A DNA stretch of 64,000 bases from Effrenium voratum (GCA_963377175.1 CAUJNA010003024.1:124001-188000); one strand, 5' to 3'. Positions 32,501 to 36,742 are shown, numbered from the stretch's first letter. Numbers and translations: made by a program. Notes: generated by a model from the letters alone, not told the origin.

Positions 32501-35500
32501 CGCGAACTGGAACGCGGACACGAACGGTATTGCAATGTCTATCGAGGGGAAGAAAATGTACACGCGCCTCTTCGCGGAATGCGTGGTGGCAATCCCCGAC
32601 CTTCAAAACCTCATGGTGGACGTCAACAATATCCAGGCCATGATCACGATCATACGGGAGCTCGCGTATTCAAGGCTGAAGAAGGAGCTTTCTCACGTGG
32701 GATTCGTGAGCATGACTGTGGATCAAGCAGCACAGTTCTACAACAACGGTCACGGGAAGCAATTGTGCGCATCCCGGGATGTGATCGTGTGCAAGAATTC
32801 CGAGGGAGTCGAGGAGAGGATGTCCATCTTCGTAATAGGCAAGGATCTCGGCAATGTGGCATATTCGTCATGGATCAAGAGTGTGCTCGACCAAGGAACG
32901 ATGTATGAACTCCTGGGACAAACCACGAACGAGGAATCCTTGGGAGACGTCGTCGAGATGGTGTTGGGATTCTTTGAGGTGATGTCGTACTTCCAGCACG
33001 AACTGCCACTGTGGAAGGATGCATGGAAGATCAAGAGGGAGTTCGAGCAGTCAATAGTGCGACACCTCGCTGGGAACGTGACCCACACGACGGGCCAGAA
33101 CAGAAAGCGGAACAAACCGTCCGCACAGCTCGGCGTGCCCACGAAGGAGGTGCTTGACATCATGAACAAGGTCAAGCCCAGACATCCACGATCCCTGATC
33201 ACCGAGCCCTCTGCACAAGGTTCCAAGAGAAAGGCCACGGAGGGCGAAGATGAGGGTCTTGGTCAAGCACCAGACCCGAGTCGAAGTTCTCAAACCAATA
33301 CTGAGAAGGAAGACAAGAAGCAGCGAGTGATCGACGGGCGGAGAGCGGCACTAGGATTCCTGGAGTCAATGGAGAAGTGCATGGGAGATATGGGGATCTG
33401 TAAGAAGTGCGCGAACCTGGCCCACGACGGCGACTGCAAGGACATTGAGGAGGCTGCTGGAAATGAGAAGGCGATGAAGGTGCTCCGTGAGCTACTCAGC
33501 AGTGACCCTATTTCATCTGATGAAGACATGGGGGATACGGAGGAACCGTCCTCATCAACGTCCAAGGAAAGAAAGAAAGGAGGACAAGCAGGGAAAGAAA
33601 CAATTGAGATGTACAGCTACACTATTAATTTGGTGGAGATGGCTGACACGGCTGAGGGAGGAGAGCTACAATGTGGTGGCGTCGACCTCACATACAACCC
33701 GTGCGGGGACAGCAGGACATTCAAGAAGACGCTTGAGATGGGATGCGACACCATCCCGTGCTACATCCCGAAGTACGGCGACATGATTGATGTGCATATG
33801 CCACGGGCATACGCGTCTATTGTTGACCCCAGGTACTTTCCCAGAGGTGCAATCCTTGAGCAAGTGGACGTGATGCAACTTGGCAAGAGTGTCAACTTCT
33901 GCATTGCTCCTTTCGACGGTGCTCCACTATGCAGGATTGGTGATGATCGCTCGGTATTTACTACAAGGGACCAAGCAAACCAGCTATCTCACGACCTATG
34001 CAGAGTCCTTCGACACAAGATCGGCAATTGCCGAGGAAGTGCTTTCAGGTGCGACGAGGGTGGATGGGTCGACATTGATGCTGTCATTGACGACCGGAAC
34101 AACGACATATTCCCACCACACACCACGAGAGCGAAACGATACATGGGCATCATGGAGGTGATCAAGTGGCAGGAATCCGGAAGCAAGAAATCGAGATTCC
34201 AGGTTCTGGCAGCAAGGTTTCCGAGCATCATGAACCCGAACGACACGAGGGCAGCCAGGGAGGAAATGACCAAGGCTGGCGTGGATCGGGACGACATCGA
34301 CAGGATGTTCAACAGATGCGATGGATGGTACAGACCTTGGTGCATCCGAGTCACAACCGGTCACAGTGATTTTGGATTCATGAGCTCATCCGCACTGGCG
34401 AATAGGTATTCCGCAAGAATGGGTGATACTCTCGGAGGAGCATTCCATGTGACGTATGTGGAAAACCTGCCAAGCATCGTACGCTGTGGGCTAGTCCCCG
34501 GCGGAATCGATGGCGGTAACAGGCTAGCACTGCACTTCGGGGCGTTTGCTCCATGGGATGAGATGAACGTGGCGACGAAGACAACGCTACGGAACGTGAG
34601 GAGAGGGGATCCGATTGCGATCATCTATATTCCCAGTGCAACCCTCGCGCGGTATGGGGCTGGAGTCGCGGCTAATGGGACTTTCATGGTCTTTGACGTG
34701 ATCCCGTTCTATGAGGTCAAGTCCATTTGGATTGGCAAAAGCAACGGAGGGAAGCGCCTGGAGTACGCTGACATCAAGAGGGCGTACTCGAAGTGTGTGG
34801 AGAACGAGATCTGCCCTGGCTTTGTCAACTCTTCCCAAGAGTCGGCTGCGATGTTCCTCCAGAACGTCGCAAAGATCAGCGAGAGGATGCCGGAGACTGA
34901 GACAGGTGCCGATAATCTGCACTACATCGTTGACATGGTTAATCGTGCTTGCGAACTCTATCGAAACAACAAGATGGAAGAGTTCAACGCACAGGTCAAC
35001 GAGGTCCGGGACGAAGTCAGCAAAGTCGTCATCCTGAATGATGAGACATGGGAAGGACTGAGGTGCCGGATATGTCCATCATGTGCGACCGCGATCCCCA
35101 CCTGCTTCTGCTTATGCCTGGAGTGCGAGGCACAACTGATCTCCATCGGAAGATACTACATTCACATCAATTCCGATGACGAGGAGGACAACCAAAACCC
35201 CAACGTCTCTGGAGATGCCAGGCGTGCACAGGAAGAAGCTAACCACGATGCGGCAGCACAGGAGGATGAGGACGAAGCGGAGGAAGTTCCGGGAGAAGAT
35301 GACGACATGGACACGCAAGGATATACATCCGGCTATGCGTCAGAAGAAGAAGACGGCGGTTGGCATTACCGCGACACCGATCTGACGTCACGGGACATTA
35401 TAAGTTCCCAACGGATGGCGATCTGCCTTGACGAGCCGCGTGAGGCTCAGTACATGGCAGGATTTATCGCACTCCAGCTGTCCAAGATGTGGGGGATGTT

Positions 35501-36086
35501 TGAAGGTGGTGAGGAGAGAACGATGAATGCCGGACTCGAAGGGAATCCGGGCTGCCCTTATCACAATGATTTCAAGAGGTACCCCAACATCACTGAGCAT
35601 GATCAGGAAGGTATACTTTTGCCATCAACAATAACGAAGATTTCTCAATCGGAGAATGTTCGGACAAGAGCCTTCCGATCGGTTGAGGAGCGTGACGAAT
35701 ATATTCGTATGATGGTGTGCAAATGCGAGGGACTTTACACATTCTACAAGCTGTGGATTGCAGCGAGAATCCTCGATGTCACCAAGGAAGAAATGAAGCT
35801 CCTGGTCAAGGACCGAGTGCACCCGGTGGGTGATATTATTTTCAGATGTTTTGCACTAGCTTTCAACTGCAAGTATATATCATTCGTGAGGGATGGCCTA
35901 AACCTTGGCAAGCATGGTTACGCGGTCAACGTGAGCGCCATCATCTCGGCCATCGACCCGAACAAATGCGACACACCCCTGCCTTCGGAAAGGGCACTGG
36001 TTGCCAGAGGACTACAACAAGAAGTGTGTCCGGGCACGAGAAGCCCAGAAGAACTTGGACGAGGAGTTCCGCCGACGTACCCATAG
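20502..36086 (+). CDS. gag-pol open frame with C-terminal extension (5,194 codons)
   Basis: One frame open from before 20340 to TAG at 36084-36086; 20502 is a GTG, not a proven start. Order by residue: coiled coil (1-100); Gly-rich and then Asp/Glu-rich linker (185-265); Gag-like helical region (280-510); two CCCH zinc fingers (587-659); DTG protease (893); HHCC and DDE integrase (1140-1300); reverse transcriptase with YVDD (2036-2039); RNase H (2257-2390); methyltransferase-like domain (about 2700-2880); then the non-copia extension. It carries out particle assembly, processing, cDNA synthesis and integration. The frame is probably not one protein: from about 29150 the pol tail reads better in the +2 frame (stop at 29398), while frame 0 there looks non-coding until ATG 29484. 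A polyprotein of this size needs either separate expression or extensive cleavage. Codon use is similar along the whole frame. Confidence 0.85.
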   Translation: MSMKDQMIAVEGGHRQDAILELAQVKEEKQEERCTMDEKSKEAEYWRLTAKGMYDEYLEEMHELQGQLKEREATLKQEESFVRQLDADNEELRAHKKLETQEASSSKDGHRERAVVKRAEGGTQANSNRIDKKVAGSVPSSSSNQIPNSSLMPGSILFPSFGDPMIDVHLSQMQGVVGHVPQSTTTTGGGDGGGNNGTTPPLDYGGFPPNGNGQGAGRRQLSLAGGGGGPPDDPPDDEDEDDDDEGDEEDEEEEEEEDDRTRRRRRRSRDNREIKNDRPRISRKEAERVSIPAWPKIHQLDTWKMQLLMNVLSACADPDTDAWTKWLEQALGLNPDLDLLSDSGGDRFATIDIKMAMGMQNMLKQAPDEAKDVYLDATRHSELRHQQGVIVKGRELVALVMQSFRTSDRTDLVYHIEHLFNLDFPGDKNLVMFRNKWYDLLLKMRSEDRPSKLALRDILYRKIKGSKKMEFGLNAYHRLPDKHPQKTYEFLLALIDYQIKADREDLMLDMKEKSVKSMMKSGGKDAAPATGKQENQGGKGRKGKPGGPDAAPVLPKAKAKGHAGKNGKSDGASDRGKSPGGSKDNPCWYHFKSAKGCVKGNECTFSHSKKTEHKLESMSKGKGKGKSKSRSSSPKRDDGACFAFQKGKCDRGSACKYRHELIKNNSAPATSNDKAQAKSKAAAKAAAPAIARRAIAMPAIVLKQSAPAGKVSFKKDVDHVEPDEAETVYHEHDDDAMSESSRWSGESEIPEKMVWFKEVLDVDENGEITYLEDERRQWERKGEWYGYEDNENEPYQYVYVDEKKFKSSDHRELSAYQVQRSLIRAKILREVVDDVYKKHYFPVTKESSIMFEYDRNKDEIKESAVDWKKQHGMPKNVFAMSTCISKRVKWLMDTGCGHDLIGRAKAKSLGVDIVKDDDEIVFQTANGSTSTSDVAKIVVDELDETVEPHVLDETPTVLSVGRRCMKMGYAFHWMPGKLPFMVTPKQGFVHLQVKDDIPYLVSDGKLRSNRHRPTIDDLKEHFSEVLAMVTNDEADQGGDDENDVTPAAVGESAEAEGEHHDGAFDFGPPGGAGPVRPPPVAEEIPVDVGSVPHRHGDAEAHEEEVDEDDPDAGIEVDVYEGSSIKRKVGVLKKDANSIAHLLTHRYRNPFCESCVKAKMRHFRSRTGAFKREVKTFGDLVTFDFVTASGDHEVEGRYALIIRDIYTGIIMAYPTARRDTDSVVRAIKHFCGRRKIKQVYSDDGPELINACVELKLNHDLSLPGRPQNNSLAERTNQFIIDQTSACLVHAGLPTCYWVQAITTLCHLMNIEEVNGSSAWMRLHGEEFKGEKIPFGALVDFKPSEARGGKREKFEPRGETGIFAGYVLSTGMHWANKYRAWALTAFAGAELNIKKAKVPPRLRMPHQTERMILKSPLTFPIQQKYKVANETLEGIEMSIDAIGLDARDRLIEDEDYEPELLQSDEKRLLDDEVDQIAGLLLDDGPEVIAGDRGDHAGEEDARPSSSKGKGDGHPKGDEKVVKSDLPHVSVGLPGDGITYVNDDGKEVKIDKAGRPYPVGKDGFRLMKTSRPPEFTPEEWKMMSKYYTKEEKAEVKGGGKRKEEDPKSKESEISAPAEARTLQMPGGKRIRAMLRNRWGGVEWQYNWGLRKNISKIKNPMDGKHLAELEWVRIVVNPVDGVVVLMDSKQSQDVMRRNVQLEKEFECLVVIYAWKFKSEERSKSTPNWTKAVASVMESHKDEAETASGTDPSVDESTDLTWYEWEESAEIVSGKVPLAMPAIGEDGEAKKYPSMPCVTSERIQHREKAVKVVRFFDALVSRPVGRKEMLTNPDALASMKKEWSGLIDQGVFDLGAVREYDAVAREAKAKGEEIHMARAHGICVEKHSQLPVGDPKRKFKGRGVLLGNQVKNQSFEAAMFQDLGNSPASFEASRWADFLGCHDGWDVQMADAVQAYIQATLRGTPCWIELPPEAVPSECKWDKYRRPVVPLRKALYGHPDAGTFWEQHCDESVRAVGFEPIGEEWPSVYIHEKLQLVLVVYVDDFKMAGPQKNLAQGWSMLRTRLKIEPETGLDMYLGCNQSKGNVTLGNGHRVTTVTYDMEQFLRSCVDRYLEVAGDVKLNKVVTPELHEETKNHVSRKPAREGPSVVCNWCNNLVPTDGSATVPDQRGGTPELAMKEPVRGHLAPHAASVLMKLLYGARIARFDLLRQVNRLARNVHRWTDSDDRGLHHLMCYVHHTKHWRMVGWVGDPMDDVHLALYADADFAGCIDSLRSTSGGHLNIQGPNTRFPLSGSSKRQGCVSHSTPEAEIVAADVAMRSMGMPALKLVERILKKSPNFVFYDDNKAMIGVVRSGRNPTMRHLERSHGVSISWMHEMFTRDYMYLAYEVTDRMAADIYTKAFNDGRKWKHACLQIGLLDPSLLSDPDTLKALTPTCDPIKGTMQTASGTVDGVPTFPYTHIPIMPPDLWWSGLTSKEGLHEHEGHDPVVVAKGPRLMRVKPPLAVMTPFGSKWLRSTWFLKNGSWLKVEDRVDPGLQCVRIDGWVERAVWQFHPVPVAAPARERSPRPRPIHVGSGDVDMQSVLAAFVEELSNERIELKCVNDLALETLLRLKLLMRCLHINHEQLVPGRCFVPYRIAVKHKPQLAPGIELAMVKHDGGVLRAPVHVSLPGMRTRTVVTLYSVDLARPIVLMACSEPRNWFTALARHDGPQVVTITLVDDLLSEYGGRIARHVLTKPSDLLFFAGPCTGGSSWARLNKTRGIDTAEKIEAKQREFWRLFERFVEIKRHAMTKRAAILFELPGSCDYWKDERLHEVVHDGTSHEFDGCRYGLKQRYAKKPMPIKKPWRVVSWNFELGGSLSKKCNGNHEHGPCAGRETKETQLYTSIIVGVILRRFRARARCLKPAPLKLALACITRRRSRKHQATASEICTTPTAQPRCWASPEPLVHTGSWVSPEPQASRRSWTSSSLQSEAGIVLGQFRGFICCCLFWVFLVLENIIKMTANPTVVNTNEFFCVPVGKSRQAAIFLGNLVKNAIEDGKRMPKRMEVSSDLGMCVKWIEDIGVPAIYAYSAYYSAKGRGMMKGEGQSMRVALEFISKVFGQLSADECMLGWREFCSKGKKIVSALNQLCGEATMLAKNPELLNVTKYCMEGADMLRSIANIWDLALGVAEDNDERSFKAAFHQNTPVGEVYKEFINDESSRASSSRRWRSSEEFQTTAEFERHDRRIARYRDRNWGKVFTLSVIKAPKIDSYGRGSKDDYQKNWDLGLVYQNELQASMKNLAYALRRDENASQNNLLRWMICGSTPSDISDACIGAVNSLMCVSFIMRRLQPLLGEKDSKDQSYTAYFRPDKRELNDLYREIEYARDFLWCIDMIYESKLPAMNINSISLAPHAADRAAENQDRRKWVSWMKEIEKKAEKDVMIEFFQNKYCTIHEIERELEKYPEDFVVGEEPTWWVMGSSKTEPPRKTERQQKSASSSGQRSQTAGGSVPQPGAPSGGSQASDAVKIDNEIIDSIFRMNSGGDDDRWVIINPTAGHDTYTSFEGGTTLGGATVNVKFNIDNNTGYPIIQTVFGPCLAEGKKATYWECMLRCLTSSLLHFEEKTSAEKIILSYVGKGNAAWLQLYAFLCAQTGCLITGRLPGAKAINALIQAEKNPDNAPGQLNRIINRQKRSPIGEATIRDMMIHKKSFLVLDWPLRAVNSKGSTKTFQMMVNEQGWTNIEERSYYGSSEQVSSPNDTLNIISRLQKLDKLIAERRRRDMDDSPMSVHIWMSLYDWVCMRGCGWQVTANPIIDSLQKAISDLVNTCKGLVVVCVNRDVAFHGGRGDLGTIANKVSEICKAAGALVTENDRLWRVVHALTGKNYKIPGSSNLQHFLLKRLLIEKSIDAVAPSNAFVCELEGTCINEPDLRFNIPKNMEESKVKFEYKPTFTAQSKRKQEQQDEGHGEQDAFGKADAGDQRLRWYTVTELSKFICELCAKEMQMSKSKVLGPKSKYNPSSCVNCCANWNADTNGIAMSIEGKKMYTRLFAECVVAIPDLQNLMVDVNNIQAMITIIRELAYSRLKKELSHVGFVSMTVDQAAQFYNNGHGKQLCASRDVIVCKNSEGVEERMSIFVIGKDLGNVAYSSWIKSVLDQGTMYELLGQTTNEESLGDVVEMVLGFFEVMSYFQHELPLWKDAWKIKREFEQSIVRHLAGNVTHTTGQNRKRNKPSAQLGVPTKEVLDIMNKVKPRHPRSLITEPSAQGSKRKATEGEDEGLGQAPDPSRSSQTNTEKEDKKQRVIDGRRAALGFLESMEKCMGDMGICKKCANLAHDGDCKDIEEAAGNEKAMKVLRELLSSDPISSDEDMGDTEEPSSSTSKERKKGGQAGKETIEMYSYTINLVEMADTAEGGELQCGGVDLTYNPCGDSRTFKKTLEMGCDTIPCYIPKYGDMIDVHMPRAYASIVDPRYFPRGAILEQVDVMQLGKSVNFCIAPFDGAPLCRIGDDRSVFTTRDQANQLSHDLCRVLRHKIGNCRGSAFRCDEGGWVDIDAVIDDRNNDIFPPHTTRAKRYMGIMEVIKWQESGSKKSRFQVLAARFPSIMNPNDTRAAREEMTKAGVDRDDIDRMFNRCDGWYRPWCIRVTTGHSDFGFMSSSALANRYSARMGDTLGGAFHVTYVENLPSIVRCGLVPGGIDGGNRLALHFGAFAPWDEMNVATKTTLRNVRRGDPIAIIYIPSATLARYGAGVAANGTFMVFDVIPFYEVKSIWIGKSNGGKRLEYADIKRAYSKCVENEICPGFVNSSQESAAMFLQNVAKISERMPETETGADNLHYIVDMVNRACELYRNNKMEEFNAQVNEVRDEVSKVVILNDETWEGLRCRICPSCATAIPTCFCLCLECEAQLISIGRYYIHINSDDEEDNQNPNVSGDARRAQEEANHDAAAQEDEDEAEEVPGEDDDMDTQGYTSGYASEEEDGGWHYRDTDLTSRDIISSQRMAICLDEPREAQYMAGFIALQLSKMWGMFEGGEERTMNAGLEGNPGCPYHNDFKRYPNITEHDQEGILLPSTITKISQSENVRTRAFRSVEERDEYIRMMVCKCEGLYTFYKLWIAARILDVTKEEMKLLVKDRVHPVGDIIFRCFALAFNCKYISFVRDGLNLGKHGYAVNVSAIISAIDPNKCDTPLPSERALVARGLQQEVCPGTRSPEELGRGVPPTYP
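21055..21310 (+). other. Gly-rich and acidic low-complexity linker in Gag
   Basis: A Gly/Asn/Pro-rich part (GGGDGGGNNG) is followed by an almost pure Asp/Glu run and then an Arg run (DDRTRRRRRR). A flexible charged hinge between coiled coil and the Gag core. Confidence 0.8.
22260..22478 (+). other. two CCCH zinc fingers of Gag (nucleocapsid-like)
   Basis: Residues 587-607 fit C-x9-C-x5-C-x3-H and 641-659 fit C-x7-C-x5-C-x3-H, both flanked by Lys/Gly/Ser-rich linkers. These are RNA-binding CCCH fingers. Classical copia Gag has one CCHC knuckle, so this is a different RNA-binding solution. Confidence 0.85.
23150..23420 (+). other. aspartic protease domain
   Basis: WLMDTGCGHDLIG places the catalytic Asp at residue 893 (nt 23178-23180) in a D-T-G triad followed by the usual hydrophobic strand. 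It would cleave the polyprotein as a dimer. Confidence 0.88.
23919..24425 (+). other. integrase domain (HHCC + DDE core)
   Basis: H1140, H1144, C1151 and C1154 form a compact zinc site (H-x3-H-x6-C-x2-C). The catalytic triad is D1183 (TFDFV), D1241 (YSDDGPE) and E1272 (SLAERTN). The D-x30-E spacing is shorter than the usual 35. It inserts the cDNA and agrees with the 5-bp target duplication. Confidence 0.88.
25990..26730 (+). other. reverse transcriptase domain (RVT_2, copia type)
   Basis: Typical copia entry (MKKEWSGLIDQGVFDL), a polymerase core motif (DVQMADAVQAYIQA) and the catalytic YVDD at residues 2036-2039 (nt 26607-26618). The order integrase before RT is diagnostic for Ty1/copia. 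Confidence 0.95.
27240..27700 (+). other. RNase H domain
   Basis: Acidic residues D2257 (YADADFAG), E2302 (STPEAEIVA), D2337 (YDDNKA) and D2390 (AADIYTKA) are all present, with the copia signature STSGGHL. It removes the RNA strand during cDNA synthesis. Confidence 0.93.
28580..29160 (+). other. methyltransferase-like domain after RNase H
   Basis: FAGPCTGGSSWARLN (Cys at residue 2741) resembles the catalytic PC loop (motif IV) of cytosine-C5 methyltransferases, FELPGSCDYW (Glu 2793) resembles the ENV/motif VI strand, and CNGNHEHGPCAG (from residue 2857) is a His/Cys-rich end motif that I associate with dinoflagellate retroelement proteins. A clear SAM-binding motif I is not seen, so it may be a degenerate or altered enzyme. 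Capture of cytosine methyltransferases by retrotransposons has been reported in dinoflagellates. Confidence 0.5.
29110..29398 (+). CDS. probable true C-terminus of pol in the +2 frame
   Basis: This frame is open from about 29110 to TGA 29396-29398, with GC-rich third positions and a protein-like peptide (CLHYAKEIAEAPSYCERN, later LGQSRTSGAYGELGQSRT). Over the same bases the main frame gives an Arg-rich, then Cys/Phe/Leu-rich sequence (FICCCLFWVFLVL) that looks untranslated. A small indel near 29150 or a frameshift would join pol to this tail. It contains an imperfect 36-bp tandem repeat. Confidence 0.45.
29432..29471 (+). promoter_or_regulatory. possible SL trans-splice acceptor for ORF3
   Basis: A T/C-rich run (gctgctgcttattttgggt, then tttcctggttctgg) ends in AG at 29470-29471, and the ORF3 ATG follows 12 nt later. 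The stretch between the pol-tail stop (29398) and the ATG is the only one in the element that looks intergenic. Confidence 0.4.
29484..36086 (+). CDS. ORF3: 2,200-aa accessory protein with Tpt1/KptA domain
   Basis: Begins at ATG 29484, 12 nt after a pyrimidine-rich tract ending in AG (29470-29471), the layout of a trans-splice acceptor. Residues 1-450 are mostly helical; a Ser/Gly/Pro linker lies at about 465-510; a mixed alpha/beta region follows (with strands such as GLVVVCVNRDVAF); two CxxC pairs (nt 32409-32420 and 32487-32498) may bind zinc; further helical segments and basic linkers lead to the Tpt1/KptA domain (about 1500-1750); then a Cys cluster, an acidic linker and a last globular region. 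Only the Tpt1 part is recognised. The rest has no copia counterpart and does not resemble envelope, chromodomain or DUF tails I know. It may act on RNA ends or on host modification. It could also be made as part of the long frame from 20502. Confidence 0.65.
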   Translation: MTANPTVVNTNEFFCVPVGKSRQAAIFLGNLVKNAIEDGKRMPKRMEVSSDLGMCVKWIEDIGVPAIYAYSAYYSAKGRGMMKGEGQSMRVALEFISKVFGQLSADECMLGWREFCSKGKKIVSALNQLCGEATMLAKNPELLNVTKYCMEGADMLRSIANIWDLALGVAEDNDERSFKAAFHQNTPVGEVYKEFINDESSRASSSRRWRSSEEFQTTAEFERHDRRIARYRDRNWGKVFTLSVIKAPKIDSYGRGSKDDYQKNWDLGLVYQNELQASMKNLAYALRRDENASQNNLLRWMICGSTPSDISDACIGAVNSLMCVSFIMRRLQPLLGEKDSKDQSYTAYFRPDKRELNDLYREIEYARDFLWCIDMIYESKLPAMNINSISLAPHAADRAAENQDRRKWVSWMKEIEKKAEKDVMIEFFQNKYCTIHEIERELEKYPEDFVVGEEPTWWVMGSSKTEPPRKTERQQKSASSSGQRSQTAGGSVPQPGAPSGGSQASDAVKIDNEIIDSIFRMNSGGDDDRWVIINPTAGHDTYTSFEGGTTLGGATVNVKFNIDNNTGYPIIQTVFGPCLAEGKKATYWECMLRCLTSSLLHFEEKTSAEKIILSYVGKGNAAWLQLYAFLCAQTGCLITGRLPGAKAINALIQAEKNPDNAPGQLNRIINRQKRSPIGEATIRDMMIHKKSFLVLDWPLRAVNSKGSTKTFQMMVNEQGWTNIEERSYYGSSEQVSSPNDTLNIISRLQKLDKLIAERRRRDMDDSPMSVHIWMSLYDWVCMRGCGWQVTANPIIDSLQKAISDLVNTCKGLVVVCVNRDVAFHGGRGDLGTIANKVSEICKAAGALVTENDRLWRVVHALTGKNYKIPGSSNLQHFLLKRLLIEKSIDAVAPSNAFVCELEGTCINEPDLRFNIPKNMEESKVKFEYKPTFTAQSKRKQEQQDEGHGEQDAFGKADAGDQRLRWYTVTELSKFICELCAKEMQMSKSKVLGPKSKYNPSSCVNCCANWNADTNGIAMSIEGKKMYTRLFAECVVAIPDLQNLMVDVNNIQAMITIIRELAYSRLKKELSHVGFVSMTVDQAAQFYNNGHGKQLCASRDVIVCKNSEGVEERMSIFVIGKDLGNVAYSSWIKSVLDQGTMYELLGQTTNEESLGDVVEMVLGFFEVMSYFQHELPLWKDAWKIKREFEQSIVRHLAGNVTHTTGQNRKRNKPSAQLGVPTKEVLDIMNKVKPRHPRSLITEPSAQGSKRKATEGEDEGLGQAPDPSRSSQTNTEKEDKKQRVIDGRRAALGFLESMEKCMGDMGICKKCANLAHDGDCKDIEEAAGNEKAMKVLRELLSSDPISSDEDMGDTEEPSSSTSKERKKGGQAGKETIEMYSYTINLVEMADTAEGGELQCGGVDLTYNPCGDSRTFKKTLEMGCDTIPCYIPKYGDMIDVHMPRAYASIVDPRYFPRGAILEQVDVMQLGKSVNFCIAPFDGAPLCRIGDDRSVFTTRDQANQLSHDLCRVLRHKIGNCRGSAFRCDEGGWVDIDAVIDDRNNDIFPPHTTRAKRYMGIMEVIKWQESGSKKSRFQVLAARFPSIMNPNDTRAAREEMTKAGVDRDDIDRMFNRCDGWYRPWCIRVTTGHSDFGFMSSSALANRYSARMGDTLGGAFHVTYVENLPSIVRCGLVPGGIDGGNRLALHFGAFAPWDEMNVATKTTLRNVRRGDPIAIIYIPSATLARYGAGVAANGTFMVFDVIPFYEVKSIWIGKSNGGKRLEYADIKRAYSKCVENEICPGFVNSSQESAAMFLQNVAKISERMPETETGADNLHYIVDMVNRACELYRNNKMEEFNAQVNEVRDEVSKVVILNDETWEGLRCRICPSCATAIPTCFCLCLECEAQLISIGRYYIHINSDDEEDNQNPNVSGDARRAQEEANHDAAAQEDEDEAEEVPGEDDDMDTQGYTSGYASEEEDGGWHYRDTDLTSRDIISSQRMAICLDEPREAQYMAGFIALQLSKMWGMFEGGEERTMNAGLEGNPGCPYHNDFKRYPNITEHDQEGILLPSTITKISQSENVRTRAFRSVEERDEYIRMMVCKCEGLYTFYKLWIAARILDVTKEEMKLLVKDRVHPVGDIIFRCFALAFNCKYISFVRDGLNLGKHGYAVNVSAIISAIDPNKCDTPLPSERALVARGLQQEVCPGTRSPEELGRGVPPTYP
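32409..32501 (+). other. two CxxC pairs in ORF3
   Basis: CELC (nt 32409-32420) and CVNC-C (nt 32487-32501) are 22 residues apart and are embedded in Lys-rich sequence. A four-Cys zinc ribbon is plausible. Confidence 0.45.
33984..34745 (+). other. Tpt1/KptA-like RNA 2'-phosphotransferase domain
   Basis: The N-terminal lobe starts LSHDLCRVLRHKIG (family: LSk-LS-LRH) and has GGWVDIDAVI (family: GWV-v-dl). The second lobe has SRFQV, CIRVTTGHS (family: R-A-GHS), FHVTYVENLPSIVRCGL (family: yHGT...I...GL, here with G to V), NRLALHF (family: R-HVHla), then a strand-rich end. Arg 34011, Arg 34347, His 34362, His 34446, Arg 34521 and His 34533 (first base of each codon) keep the NAD/RNA-binding positions. 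Tpt1 uses NAD+ to remove a 2'-phosphate left at RNA splice junctions; relatives can ADP-ribosylate RNA ends. An insert of about 80 residues separates the lobes. Confidence 0.78.
35064..35128 (+). other. Cys cluster after the Tpt1 domain
   Basis: Seven Cys in 21 residues (CRICPSC, then CFCLCLEC), suggesting a small zinc-binding knot. An Asp/Glu-rich linker follows at 35170-35360. Confidence 0.5.
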
Positions 36087-36742
36087 GCTGTCCATTGGGG
36101 ACAGGTATGCTTCGTGAAGATGATGATTGCGGTACGATGTGGGCCAGTCCCCATCTGTTACTTGCGTCACATCGACACTGTTTCGGTGGAACGACTTATG
36201 TCATGATTTATATTCATGTGTCCAAGATGAATGGATGTGTACATGGTTACATATTCCGAAGACTATGACGCTCTGGATATTCATGGATGGAACTATTACC
36301 TTATAGATGATATCTTTTCATTATTTATGCATTGTCCATGGTATCTGGAATGGCTATGATTTGCATTGATTACTCACCGATGTTTCTTTGCCGGAGATAT
36401 GCAGACCGATCACAAGCGGGCGCGCATGGTGGACATTTGTGGCCAACCCATTTATGGATGACAGCTGCGCGATGCGCAAATGCGGCAGCTGGAATGTTCA
36501 CTGGCGGTCAAGTGAAGTGGCCACAGTGTATTATATACACCTGCATATGGATGTGTGCTTCGATTGGAGGATGAATGTTTCACTTTTCGTACAATCGAAC
36601 CCGGCATGTTTCACAGCGAATGAACGGTGTAGTGATAGCAAGTAAAAGAATGCACGACACGATTTCGTAGTTGAAGCCGTGGCCAGTGGAACGTTTTGTG
36701 GTGTTTGGACCGCATGATGAACAATGCGACCCAAATGGGGGA
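36087..36742 (+). other. 3' untranslated region of the element
   Basis: 656 bp between the ORF3 stop and the 3' LTR, with no substantial open frame and one GGGCCAGTCCC copy (36141). Confidence 0.6.
36733..36742 (+). other. polypurine tract
   Basis: AAATGGGGGA directly abuts the TG of the 3' LTR, the position of the plus-strand primer. Confidence 0.8.

Larger units (their letters stand above)
20907..36151 (+). repeat. seven dispersed copies of GGGYYAGTCCC
   Basis: Exact starts: 20907, 23766, 29302, 29338, 30951, 34488 and 36141. Four are GGGTCAGTCCC, two GGGCCAGTCCC, one GGGCTAGTCCC. All are on the + strand, in two different frames and once in the untranslated region, so the protein sequence does not explain them. 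Confidence 0.7.

Noticed and set aside
31809..32606. A 265-codon minus-strand frame opposite ORF3
   Set aside because: Mirror of a codon-biased + strand gene; the + frame continues far beyond it on both sides and contains conserved domains downstream.
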